Origin: JBBQVS01 sp964657325
GTDB lineage: Bacteria; Chloroflexota; Ktedonobacteria; Ktedonobacterales; Ktedonobacteraceae
DNA length: 64,000 bases
Assembly (NCBI GenBank): GCA_964657325.1
Contig: CAZZVE010000010.1
Span: 3,934-67,933, forward strand
Direction: 5' to 3'
Every line of letters starts with the position of its first letter. Within the stretch, counting starts at the first letter, position 1. The position numbers were made by a program, and so were the translations under genes. The notes below the pieces were generated by a model. It was not told where the DNA came from, searched no databases, and saw nothing but the letters and a program-made list of their open reading frames with translations. Below, in pieces: positions 56,109 to 64,000 of the stretch.

Positions 56109-57377
56109 ATGGAGTCTATGAAAGAACAGCCTGTGTCGGATACTCAGGCATCAACGATAAAGACAACTACTTCTGCCAATTCCTGCCCAATAGATCATAG
56201 TGCATTCTCGTGGCAAAAAACTGTGCCTACTGCCCCTTCTCACGGTCCTGCTGTTGAGCAAGATGCGGACGGATTATGGCATGTACGCAGTTTCGACACG
56301 GCACGAGCAGTCCTGCGCAGTGCTGATACGAGGCAGGCGGGTTTTGGCGCGGAAATGATTGCCCAAATTCCTCAAATGATGAATCAGCCTATTTTGTACC
56401 AAGACGGTAAGATTCATCAAAAACAGAGAAGTTTGACCGCACGTTTCTTTACACCAAAAACGGTCAGTGAGAATTATCGCCAGGTTATGGAGCAACTTGC
56501 TAGTCAACTTATCAAGAAGCTACAACGTAAAAAGCAGGTTGACCTTAGCCAATTGAGCATAACGCTAGCGGTACGTGTAGCGTCGCAAGTGGTTGGCTTG
56601 ACCAATAGCTATCCAGGATTGCCACAGAGACTCGAAGCATTCTTTTCAGGAAATTTGACAGAGGTACGTTTCACTCCGCGTGGTATCGTGAACTTACTCA
56701 AAACTCAAACGCGCACACTAGCGTTTTATTACCTGGACGTGTTACCAGCTATTCGTGCACGCAAACGCAAGCCACAAAGCGATGTCATTTCGCACCTGCT
56801 CACTCAAAACTACAGCAACACAGAAATACTTACGGAATGTATCACCTATGCCGCAGCAGGTATGGTGACAACACGCGAGTTTATCAGTGTCGCAGCATGG
56901 CACTTACTCGAACGTCCAGAACTACGTCAACACTATGTTGTCGCCTCGGAAGAAGAGCGATACGCGATCTTGCATGAGATATTGCGCGTCGAGCCTGTCG
57001 TCACACGCCTCTATCGCAAAACCACTGCTGCTATTGAACTTGAGAATGAGGGTACACAAGTCGTTATTCCGCAAGACGCCAGAGTCACGATTGAGATTGA
57101 CGCATCGAATGCCGATGAGAGCATTGTAGGAGAGCTTCCCCTTGCCGTCTGTCCCGGACGCACCATTCATGGAGACCGTGTACCAGAAATGGTGATGAGC
57201 TTTGGAGATGGTGTCCATCGTTGCCCCGGTGCCTATATCGCTATCCAGGAAACTGACATCTTCCTACAGCGCCTGCTCGCGCTCGACACCTTGCGTGTCG
57301 TCAGCAAACCTAGCATTCGCTGGAACGACTTGACCACTGGCTATGAGCTACGCAATTTTGAGATTGCTGTAAGCTAG
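56109..57377 (+). CDS. Cytochrome P450
   Basis: 422 aa. The heme-Cys loop is FGDGVHRCPGAYIA, and the ExxR is in HEILRVEPVVTRLYRKT. The I-helix reads AAAGMVTTREF, where the usual (A/G)Gx(D/E)T has Val for the acid, so proton delivery may differ. It lacks a membrane anchor, as bacterial P450s do, and would need ferredoxin partners not seen here. The ATG at 56109 is used; a TTG at 56085 is possible but unlikely. Substrate unknown. Confidence 0.93.
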   Translation: MESMKEQPVSDTQASTIKTTTSANSCPIDHSAFSWQKTVPTAPSHGPAVEQDADGLWHVRSFDTARAVLRSADTRQAGFGAEMIAQIPQMMNQPILYQDGKIHQKQRSLTARFFTPKTVSENYRQVMEQLASQLIKKLQRKKQVDLSQLSITLAVRVASQVVGLTNSYPGLPQRLEAFFSGNLTEVRFTPRGIVNLLKTQTRTLAFYYLDVLPAIRARKRKPQSDVISHLLTQNYSNTEILTECITYAAAGMVTTREFISVAAWHLLERPELRQHYVVASEEERYAILHEILRVEPVVTRLYRKTTAAIELENEGTQVVIPQDARVTIEIDASNADESIVGELPLAVCPGRTIHGDRVPEMVMSFGDGVHRCPGAYIAIQETDIFLQRLLALDTLRVVSKPSIRWNDLTTGYELRNFEIAVS

Positions 57378-57405
57378 TAATTCTGTCAATCATCGCTTGA
57401 CAGAG

Positions 57406-57500
57406 CAAGGGCGCCCGCAAGGGGAACGCCCCTCCCATATGCAAACGCGCTTAGGAAACCATGTTGTATGGGAGGGGCGTTCCCCTTGCGGGCGCCCTTG
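57406..57500. repeat. Perfect inverted repeat, 34-bp arms
   Basis: Arms 57406-57439 and 57467-57500 are fully complementary, GC-rich, with a 27-base loop. It lies between the P450 stop and the nucleotidyltransferase gene, with no T-run. REP/MITE-like. Confidence 0.8.
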
Positions 57501-57637
57501 TCCCCGTTCGTACTCTTAAGTCCACTCCTATAGAGGCGTCTCCTTACGGGTGCCTTAGTTTCGTAACACATTATTTGACATCACCCTACCCTCATGCTAT
57601 GTTCTCACTACAATGATGGAACGAAGGAGGACAGCAC

Positions 57638-58618
57638 ATGAACACACATCATCTACTTTATACTATTGGAAAGCGATATGTCGATGAACCCCTTGTTAAC
57701 ATGGTACAACAGTATGAATTAGCTTTTCCTGACCGCGTTCGGAGCTACTATCTACTAGGAAGCTATGCGGACGAATGCGCGGTTGTTGGTAGTGACATCG
57801 ACGTGTATGTCCTCTTCAAAGAGTCATTTCTTATTGCAAAGGAAATGATACAAGCGCAACAGCTTGCAGCTGCTTGTGTAAAAAAAAGTATTCTGCGTCT
57901 CGACATTAACGTCATTGATGAGCAAGCGTTGCCCAACTACCAAAGCATTATGAGGACCGCACTAAAACAAAATAGCATTCTCCTCTTTGGTGAGGATACA
58001 CGAACCACAATGACATTGCCTAGTAGAGACGCTTATACATGCGACATTACGGACGGTGTGATAGAATTTTTGCTTCGTTTGCATCGGAGTGAGACTATTA
58101 CCTATCCCATTAACTACCCAAACCCTGATGGAACATTTTACGGGTACGACCATATGACGCAACTTTCCTATGATGTTGCAGCACTCTCCTATCCACCTGA
58201 TAAAGCGAACGCGACGTATTATGCTACACGCGAGTTAGTAGAATGTGCATGTCGTATGGCATCGGCGTTGCTTGCTTTCCAAACAGGAAGTTTTGTAGGC
58301 ACAAAACGTGGGAGTGTACAGACATATAATAATGAAATCCATGATGAGTGGAGTCCCTTCCTAACCGCGATGTTTGAAAAAGGCAAAATACAGTGGATGT
58401 ATGGCATTCCTGAGCGCGAAGAGGAGCGTTTAGAACTGCGAGAACTTTGTGAGCAGATGCTTGCCTTTGAAAATCATTACCTGCGACACTATCGAGCGTA
58501 CCTGCTCTCTTTACTGCAAAGTGAGGAGCAGCAGAATGTGCAGTTCGCATTGCAGAGACTTAAAACAGTTCACTATGATGATGACGACATGATGCGGCCT
58601 TTTTCGGAAAAGATATGA
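57638..58618 (+). CDS. Nucleotidyltransferase-domain protein
   Basis: 326 aa. An N-terminal polymerase-beta-type core has YLLGSYADECAVVGSDIDVYVLF, i.e. GS-x10-DxD, the metal- and nucleotide-binding pattern of MNT/aminoglycoside adenylyltransferase enzymes; RLDINVID holds a third acid. The rest (about 130-326) is mainly helical and resembles a HEPN-like or DUF4111-type C-terminal part. It transfers AMP or another nucleotide to an unknown target. AAGGAGG precedes the ATG. No HEPN partner gene adjoins, so toxin-antitoxin pairing is not supported. Confidence 0.82.
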   Translation: MNTHHLLYTIGKRYVDEPLVNMVQQYELAFPDRVRSYYLLGSYADECAVVGSDIDVYVLFKESFLIAKEMIQAQQLAAACVKKSILRLDINVIDEQALPNYQSIMRTALKQNSILLFGEDTRTTMTLPSRDAYTCDITDGVIEFLLRLHRSETITYPINYPNPDGTFYGYDHMTQLSYDVAALSYPPDKANATYYATRELVECACRMASALLAFQTGSFVGTKRGSVQTYNNEIHDEWSPFLTAMFEKGKIQWMYGIPEREEERLELRELCEQMLAFENHYLRHYRAYLLSLLQSEEQQNVQFALQRLKTVHYDDDDMMRPFSEKI

Positions 58619-58692
58619 TTAGTCGTGGATTTATGCAACGCGAAAATGGCGTGTACTGGCGCGTGAACTAGTTGGGCAATGTACACACGTCA

Positions 58693-60030
58693 TCAGTTAC
58701 CAAAGAAACGCTGTGTGAATGTGGCAATAAAACTGATTTCTATCGTCAGCCCAATGATGGCCTCTACAGCAGCCATAATCGTGATTGGATCATCTAGCGC
58801 AATACCACCTGGAAAGAAGCCACGTCCATGAAATGAGGTGATACTGAATACGACTGCTCCAACCGGTGATAGAATGGGACCAAAAATGTGTCCAAGGATA
58901 AAATATATGACTGCAAAACAGGCAAGTACAAGCAGGTATGCACGTACACTACGTATTGGTTGATAGCCATAGCCCGCCAAGATATCGAGAAAGGCCGAGA
59001 AAATATAGGCACCAACTCGGCCTTGTAACCGCACGACTTCGCGCTGTAACACCTGCGCTTGATAGAGAAATTGTGCTGCCTCTTCGTTGAGTCCTTGCCC
59101 TTGCAAAGCTACGGCTAGTTGACGATTAGCACGTACAGCTTCACGATAGCTTTCGATAAGCGTCTCGGTATCTACCTTTTTCTCACGCGATTGCGCTCTC
59201 GCACGTCCCTCATCGCCGAGTTGTTTGATCAATGACCAGTCTACAATCGCCAGATTTACATCTCCCCAATGCACATCGGCGAGACGCACAAAGCCGTGTT
59301 TCTCGCTCCCTAAGTGAGCATTCCTCAGGTCTGTAACACTATCCATAAAAACAGCACGTAAATCCGCAGGAGGCAGAGGACGCATAGATACATAATAGTT
59401 GTAGTGTGTTTTCTCATTTTTTGTCTCTTGCTCAACGAATGCAAGATACGCGAGACGAAGTGATGCACCCTCCAAATGAGCTTTACGCAGCGATGCACCT
59501 GCTAGATGAGCTTTAAAGAAGTCAGCTCTCTCCAAATGAGCCATATACAATTCTGCCCGTTCCAGATGTGCCTCACTAAAGTTTGCCCCTTCTAAATGTA
59601 CAGCAGCTATATCACGTTTCTCCTGTGCACGGTTTCGTTCGCGCCCATTGAGCCCCCCCAACATATGAGAAAGGGGTAGGCTCCGTAGATCAGCACCCTG
59701 TAAGTCTGCACCGCGTAAGTCGATGCCAACGCGATGCAGGTGTTCAGAATTGCGCCAATCCACAGGTCCATGACCATTATCATGATTTGCGAGCAGCCAT
59801 TCAACATCAGCACGCTTCAACTTCACGTCTCTAAACTTGTATATTCCCTCATCCAAGTCCACTTTTATAGCGAGACATTCTGTGAGAAATCGCTGACGGT
59901 CCAGGTCAATCTCTGGTTCAGTACGCCACTCTTGCCCTACTGTCTTCCAATAGGCCAGCCATTCCGTTCGATTAGCGAGGGTAGGACGTGAAGACGTTGA
60001 TAACTGCACATTATCATATTCTTGGCTCAT
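58693..60030 (-). CDS. Pentapeptide-repeat protein with C-terminal ion-channel-like membrane domain
   Basis: 445 aa. Pentapeptide repeats of A(D/N)LxX type run from about residue 105 (LRGADLQGADLRS) through about 205 (HLEGANFSEAHLERAELYMAHLERADFFKAHL). A helical linker leads to two membrane segments near the C-terminus (about 365-385 and 415-440) with ITSFHGRGFF between them, like the pore loop of small 2-TM potassium channels; the canonical TVGYG is absent. Such fusions occur in other bacteria as 'potassium channel family' proteins; whether it conducts ions is unknown. Confidence 0.8.
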   Translation of the reverse strand: MSQEYDNVQLSTSSRPTLANRTEWLAYWKTVGQEWRTEPEIDLDRQRFLTECLAIKVDLDEGIYKFRDVKLKRADVEWLLANHDNGHGPVDWRNSEHLHRVGIDLRGADLQGADLRSLPLSHMLGGLNGRERNRAQEKRDIAAVHLEGANFSEAHLERAELYMAHLERADFFKAHLAGASLRKAHLEGASLRLAYLAFVEQETKNEKTHYNYYVSMRPLPPADLRAVFMDSVTDLRNAHLGSEKHGFVRLADVHWGDVNLAIVDWSLIKQLGDEGRARAQSREKKVDTETLIESYREAVRANRQLAVALQGQGLNEEAAQFLYQAQVLQREVVRLQGRVGAYIFSAFLDILAGYGYQPIRSVRAYLLVLACFAVIYFILGHIFGPILSPVGAVVFSITSFHGRGFFPGGIALDDPITIMAAVEAIIGLTIEISFIATFTQRFFGN

Positions 60031-60102
60031 GAGACCCTCTATTTTCTGTTAATAGGCACAGCGAACGAACAAAAACTGATCTTTGTTGTTATCTTATCAT
60101 TT

Positions 60103-60624
60103 TTATGCGATAGGACATCCCACCGTTTCTGTCTCAGGAATCGCCACCTCTCCATCAACAATGAGCGCATCGAGTGCTTCACGTATATAAGCATGTTTTA
60201 CAGCTTGCGCATTCTCAAAGTTATCATCAGGTGCTCCGTGATAGCGTAACTTCGCGGAGGCATCGAAGATAAACACCTCTGGCGTCTGTTCCGCGCCAAA
60301 GGCATGCATCACAATCTGCGTTTCATCTATGGCATATGGAAACACAAGTCCCCTTTCTATCGCATACTTGCCCATATTTTCCATTGTATTTGCGGGACCA
60401 CTATTCGCATTAATCGCCAGCACACGCACGTCCTGGTCTGCGTACTCACGAGCAATCGTGTTAATACGATCCTCCCACGCCTGTACATACGAGCAATCGT
60501 TACTCATAAACACAACCACCAACGCTTTCGTCGCAGTCAGCATCTCACGTGTACTATATGTCTCACCATCGGTAGCCGGAAGCGTAAACTCAATCACTGT
60601 ATCACCAGTTAAAAGATGTGCCAT
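60103..60624 (-). CDS. Redoxin (AhpC/TSA-like thioredoxin-fold protein)
   Basis: 173 aa thioredoxin-fold protein. The active site reads MSNDCSYVQAWEDRIN, where related proteins have CxxCPYVxAWEDRI; the first Cys is replaced, so only one redox Cys remains there, and a Cys near the C-terminus (VGCPIA) may be the resolving partner. GAPDDNFENA...YIREALDALI is typical of this family. Probably a peroxiredoxin or thiol reductase. ATG with GAGGAA site. Confidence 0.82.
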   Translation of the reverse strand: MAHLLTGDTVIEFTLPATDGETYSTREMLTATKALVVVFMSNDCSYVQAWEDRINTIAREYADQDVRVLAINANSGPANTMENMGKYAIERGLVFPYAIDETQIVMHAFGAEQTPEVFIFDASAKLRYHGAPDDNFENAQAVKHAYIREALDALIVDGEVAIPETETVGCPIA

Positions 60625-60813
60625 TTATACTATTCCTCTTTCTATCAACAATTCGATGTCACTCTTAAACACGATTAAAGACAGTCAGCAGACACTCAAC
60701 AATACAAAGCGACAACCTTGTATATGAGTTTTACACATCGTACAATCAAAGAAGTATCTCATACACCGATAAAGCTAAGGTATGTACATTTTTCAATGCT
60801 GAAAGGATACATC

Positions 60814-61782
60814 ATGAGCAACACACCCATTCAAGATTTTCGCCTTGACCTCAGTGACCTTACCTTTACAGGTCATGATCTCGTCCGCCCAGAATCAATT
60901 ATTGCACAATCAGATGGGACGCTCTGGGTATCAGATGGACGCGGTGGTATTACTCGCATCAAACGGGATGGCGAACAGCAGTTTCTTGGTGGCCTCGGCG
61001 GTGAACCAAATGGCCTCGCTTTAGCCGATGATGGCTCGATTCTTGTCGCAAACATTGGCACTGGCACAATCCAAAAGCTTCACCCAGACGGACACGTCGA
61101 AGAACTATTCACTGAAGTTGATGGCGTTAAGGTATCAACCGCGAACTACGTGTTCATTGATAGCAAGAAACGCATTTGGGCAGCCTTCTCAACTCGTGAA
61201 GCACAATGGTGGCCCGCTGCGGCAAGCCCACGACCCGATGGCTATATTGTGTTGGTTGATGAAAAAGGTCCGCGCATTGTGCAGGATGGTCTTTATTTCA
61301 CGAATGAGATTCGGCTTGATGCAAAAGAAGAGTATCTGTATGTCGCGGAAACGATGAAAAACCACATCATTCGCTTCCGTGTTCATCCTGATGGAAGTCT
61401 TTCGGATAAAGAAGCTGTTGGCCCTGACAATCTTGGCGTTGGCGGTGCCGTTGATGGCTTTACCTTTGATAGTGAGGGAAATGTCTGGGTCACAACGGTG
61501 TTACGTAATGGCGTTGGTATTATTACACCTGACGGGAACTATCATGTTGTCTTTGAAGAGGCTAATGAGCCTTTACTAGCAACGTTTGAGCAGAAAATCG
61601 CCAATGGTGAGGCAACACCTGCAGATATGGGTGCAACAGCAGGTAAGACGCTACAACTTGTCACGAGTGTCACGTTCGGCGGTCCCGATCTGAAAACCGT
61701 TTATATTGGCTCATTAGGTATGTCACGCCTGCCAACATTCCAATCGCCCGTCGCGGGACTCGCCATGAATCACTGGAAATAA
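60814..61782 (+). CDS. SMP-30/gluconolactonase/LRE-family protein
   Basis: 322 aa, six-bladed propeller with no signal peptide. SDLTFTGHDLVRPESIIAQSDGTLWVSDGRGG contains the first metal-binding Glu (PES), NEIRLDAKEEYLYVAE the Asn, and VDGFTFDSEGNVWVTT the catalytic Asp, in the usual order. It hydrolyses lactones of sugar acids in the known family members. It could complete a sugar-acid pathway, but it is far from the ABC operon. Start at 60814 follows GAAAGGATA. Confidence 0.88.
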   Translation: MSNTPIQDFRLDLSDLTFTGHDLVRPESIIAQSDGTLWVSDGRGGITRIKRDGEQQFLGGLGGEPNGLALADDGSILVANIGTGTIQKLHPDGHVEELFTEVDGVKVSTANYVFIDSKKRIWAAFSTREAQWWPAAASPRPDGYIVLVDEKGPRIVQDGLYFTNEIRLDAKEEYLYVAETMKNHIIRFRVHPDGSLSDKEAVGPDNLGVGGAVDGFTFDSEGNVWVTTVLRNGVGIITPDGNYHVVFEEANEPLLATFEQKIANGEATPADMGATAGKTLQLVTSVTFGGPDLKTVYIGSLGMSRLPTFQSPVAGLAMNHWK

Positions 61783-61797
61783 CAGGAATACCTGTTC

Positions 61798-62688
61798 CTA
61801 CACGAAATTTGGGATGACGCGTGCCACAAAATGTTCAATTGTTTCATGATCGAGGAAACGAAAGATAAAGTGTGACACGCCGATATCCCGAAAGCGTTGT
61901 AATTCCTGTGTCACCTCTTCGGCGTTGCCCGCGATAAAGTGCTTGCTCGAATTATGCTGCACTTTTGTCGGGTCTTCCGAGACACTCACCGTGCTAAGAT
62001 ACGTCAGCGTAATTTCAGAAAATTCGCGTCCTATTTCAGTACAATGCTGCTTGAGAATCGAAAGCTTATGGTTGTATTCCTCAACGGTGCAAGAGTTGAA
62101 GTTCCACCAATCGGCATAGCGAGCAACAAGTGCGAGTGTGCGATGTTCTCCACCGCCACCAATCAAGAGCGGAATTGCGGGTGATGGTTGCGGAACACAA
62201 TAAGCGTTCCGCACCGCATATTGTTTGCCTTCAAATGTAACAGGTTGTGGTGCCGTCCACATTGTACGGATAAGCTGAACGGCCTCCTCTAATTGCTCCA
62301 TGCGTGTTTTTGTCGTCGGAAAGGGATAATTATACGAGAGATACTCATCTTCCTTCCAGCCAGCACCAAGTCCCAGGATAACACGCCCATTAGACAATGC
62401 TTGTAGTGTTGCCATCATCTTTGCCAACAATGCAGGATTACGGTACGATTGCGACAGGACAAGTGTACCAACCTTAAATTGTGGATAGCTCGCGGCGAGA
62501 TAACTGAGCGAGGTGAGGCATTCAAGCGTATCGGTCATCTCCCATTGCAGGTGATCTTCTACCCATAGCGTGCTAAAGCCTGATGTAAGTGCGTGAATAG
62601 AAGTATGATTATGAGCAATCAAGTCCTGCCAGGAATGTCTTGGCTCATTTTTCTGTCGCAACATAAAACCAAATTCGACCTGTGGCAT
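61798..62688 (-). CDS. LLM-class F420-dependent oxidoreductase
   Basis: 296 aa luciferase-like monooxygenase fold. GTLVLSQSYRNPALLAKMMATLQALSNGRVILGLGAGWKEDEY is the hallmark of the F420-dependent (TIGR-type) branch, and PLLIGGGGEHRTLALVARYADWWN the cofactor phosphate loop. It oxidises or reduces a substrate with F420. ATG follows AAGGAGA. Confidence 0.9.
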   Translation of the reverse strand: MPQVEFGFMLRQKNEPRHSWQDLIAHNHTSIHALTSGFSTLWVEDHLQWEMTDTLECLTSLSYLAASYPQFKVGTLVLSQSYRNPALLAKMMATLQALSNGRVILGLGAGWKEDEYLSYNYPFPTTKTRMEQLEEAVQLIRTMWTAPQPVTFEGKQYAVRNAYCVPQPSPAIPLLIGGGGEHRTLALVARYADWWNFNSCTVEEYNHKLSILKQHCTEIGREFSEITLTYLSTVSVSEDPTKVQHNSSKHFIAGNAEEVTQELQRFRDIGVSHFIFRFLDHETIEHFVARVIPNFV

Positions 62689-62709
62689 GAATATCTCCTT
62701 CTCTTAATT

Positions 62710-62782
62710 GTGGGTGGATATATTGTGGACGGCATAATGAGTGATCTGCACCCATTATGCCGTCCACAATATATCCACCCAC
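62710..62782. repeat. Perfect inverted repeat, 30-bp arms
   Basis: Arms 62710-62739 and 62753-62782 are fully complementary with a 13-base loop. It starts 2 bp after the stop of the minus-strand Gfo/Idh/MocA gene, but lacks a T-run, so it is not a plain terminator. Confidence 0.8.
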
Positions 62783-62784
62783 CT

Positions 62785-63789
62785 CTACATCATAGGCCAG
62801 TCATGACCGGCGGCCTGATAGATTGCCTCGATGGTTGCTGTGTTCTCTAGCGTTTCGCTAAGACGGAACGATGGTTCTTGTCCGGTGGAAATGCAGTTAG
62901 CGAAATGCTCTACCTGAAGCTGATACTGATCGACACGATCAAAGCTTTTCTCGGTCAGTTCGCCGTTCTTAATGATGAGAATGACTGCCTCTATGTTCCC
63001 AGGAGTGAACGGCACAGGAATGGTGAGCGTACCAGCCTCGCCAATAATTTCTACCATTTGGCGCGTTGGTAATTCAAAGCTACAGTCTATCATGCCAAAG
63101 CGTCCCTCACCAAAATCCAGTACAGCATTTGTTGCCATATCCACACCAATTTGACTGGTCGTATGCACTCGTGCCGCGACAACAAGAGGTGCTTGTCCAT
63201 ACACCGCTCGACAAACATTGACAGGATAGCTACCAACATCCATTAACGCGCCCCCTGCCAACTCAGGCTTTAAACGTATATCGTCAGGACGTGAACGAAT
63301 GTCAAACGAGAACGAGGCTCGTACAAGACGCACAGGTCCCACAAGGCCCGCATTAGCTTGTTCAATTGCCCATATAATTTGCGGATGAAACCGATACATA
63401 AACGCTTCCATCAGAAAGACATTATGTGCCTGTGCCGCATCCAGCATAATTTTGCCTTCACGTGCTGTTATCGCCATTGGTTTCTCGCATAGCACATGTT
63501 TGCCCGCCTGAAGTGCTTGCAATGTCCATTCGGCATGCAGACCATTAGGAAGAGGAATATATACAGCGTCGATGTTTGGATCATTCAATATTTGTTCGTA
63601 ATTGTCATAAATTTGCACTTCGGGAGCAAACGAATAGAGGCCCTTCGCACGCTGTACGTCACGGCTCGCGACCGCGACTAATCGTCCATTAGAGGACGCT
63701 CGGATCGCAGGTGCAACCGACTTCACACCGATATTCGCGGCACTGAGAATACCCCATCGGATGGGGTTAGGGGATTGGCTCGACTGCAT
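62785..63789 (-). CDS. Gfo/Idh/MocA-family oxidoreductase
   Basis: 334 aa. Rossmann start RWGILSAANIGVKSVAPAIR, then VYIPLPNGLHAEWTLQALQAGKHVLCEKPMA, in which the EKP motif is the family catalytic-site signature. The C-terminal alpha/beta domain has GALMDVGSYPVN. These enzymes oxidise or reduce sugars and cyclitols with NAD(P). ATG with AAGGAAA site. No sugar operon adjoins it here. Confidence 0.9.
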   Translation of the reverse strand: MQSSQSPNPIRWGILSAANIGVKSVAPAIRASSNGRLVAVASRDVQRAKGLYSFAPEVQIYDNYEQILNDPNIDAVYIPLPNGLHAEWTLQALQAGKHVLCEKPMAITAREGKIMLDAAQAHNVFLMEAFMYRFHPQIIWAIEQANAGLVGPVRLVRASFSFDIRSRPDDIRLKPELAGGALMDVGSYPVNVCRAVYGQAPLVVAARVHTTSQIGVDMATNAVLDFGEGRFGMIDCSFELPTRQMVEIIGEAGTLTIPVPFTPGNIEAVILIIKNGELTEKSFDRVDQYQLQVEHFANCISTGQEPSFRLSETLENTATIEAIYQAAGHDWPMM

Positions 63790-63909
63790 ACATTTTTTCC
63801 TTCACTACAAAGTGAACTTTTTCACTAGCCAACGACACATAAACATGAGGAATATTTTGCGTACTCCTATGCTATCACAAAAGCATGTCAGTTAAGAATT
63901 TTTCCTTGC

Positions 63910-63970
63910 AACAAAGAGAGAAACGTACAGAATTTGTTAGTAATGAATTCTGTACGTTTCTCTCTTTGTT
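63910..63970. repeat. Perfect inverted repeat, 25-bp arms
   Basis: Arms 63910-63934 and 63946-63970 are fully complementary, AT-rich, with an 11-base loop, 120 bp upstream of the last gene and near the window end. No clear T-run, though an adjoining gene beyond the edge cannot be excluded as the reason for it. Confidence 0.7.
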
Positions 63971-64000
63971 AACGTTACTCTCTTGCTTAGGTCCAGTTAA

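Noticed and set aside
57638..58618. Nucleotidyltransferase as the antitoxin of a HEPN-MNT toxin pair
   Set aside because: The protein is 326 aa, not the 100-150 aa of MNT antitoxins, and no HEPN gene adjoins it.
1..64000. tRNA, rRNA or tmRNA genes
   Set aside because: I looked for cloverleaf-like stretches and conserved rRNA segments between genes and saw none, but small RNAs without known motifs cannot be excluded by eye.

Overview
The window looks like a scaffold from a large, mid-GC, Gram-positive-like soil bacterium. My best guess is Chloroflexota, class Ktedonobacteria, but this is inference from gene style and no rRNA or tRNA is present to settle it. The pointers are a giant HTH-NB-ARC-WD40 (STAND) protein, many short-chain dehydrogenases, two probable F420-dependent enzymes, secreted beta-propellers, and long palindromes between genes. 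Two runs of N (41288-41387 and 51565-51574) mark scaffold joins; the first lies between two unrelated truncated genes that read as one open frame.

Layout. 1-5.6 kb: end of a flavin monooxygenase, ornithine carbamoyltransferase (argF), a frameshifted esterase relic, an alpha/beta hydrolase and two SDRs. 5.9-9.5 kb: the STAND protein with 14 WD40 repeats. 9.9-15.9 kb: a GntR regulator divergent from a probable aromatic-catabolism operon (FAH-family hydrolase, VOC/extradiol-type protein, two FAD aromatic hydroxylases), with a 22-bp perfect palindrome in the shared promoter region. 16-28 kb: a probable sugar or deoxysugar catabolic locus. It has a LarA-type racemase (+), then on the minus strand an RbsB/A/C/C-like ABC importer, an enolase-superfamily dehydratase, two SDRs and an AldA-like aldehyde dehydrogenase, with a divergent ArsR-type regulator. 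28-43 kb: housekeeping and lipid genes (nth, plsC, two lipid kinases, RNase HI, transketolase) plus an ALDH16-like double aldehyde dehydrogenase beside deoC. 43-50 kb: small membrane proteins, a DAO-type oxidoreductase, a TetR regulator, a broken C-terminal relic resembling a Type ISP restriction enzyme or helicase, an epimerase and an F420-type DDN protein. 50-64 kb: two paralogous secreted beta-propellers flanking a methyltransferase and an APC permease, a P450, a nucleotidyltransferase, a pentapeptide-repeat channel-like protein, a redoxin, an SMP-30 protein, an LLM F420 oxidoreductase and a Gfo/Idh/MocA oxidoreductase.

How the genes work together. The clearest pathway is the 16-28 kb locus. 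Import, sugar dehydrogenation (SDR), acid dehydration (enolase family), a second SDR step, lactaldehyde oxidation (AldA-like) and lactate racemisation (LarA) fit non-phosphorylative L-rhamnose or L-fucose breakdown. The aldolase and lactonase are not visible, unless the FAH-family enzyme at 10.7 kb or the SMP-30 protein at 60.8 kb serve. The aromatic cluster has ring hydroxylation, a possible extradiol step and C-C hydrolysis.

The most unusual non-coding signal is a set of long, nearly perfect inverted repeats between genes (38.0, 55.8, 57.4, 62.7 and 63.9 kb). They look like MITE- or REP-type elements rather than terminators.
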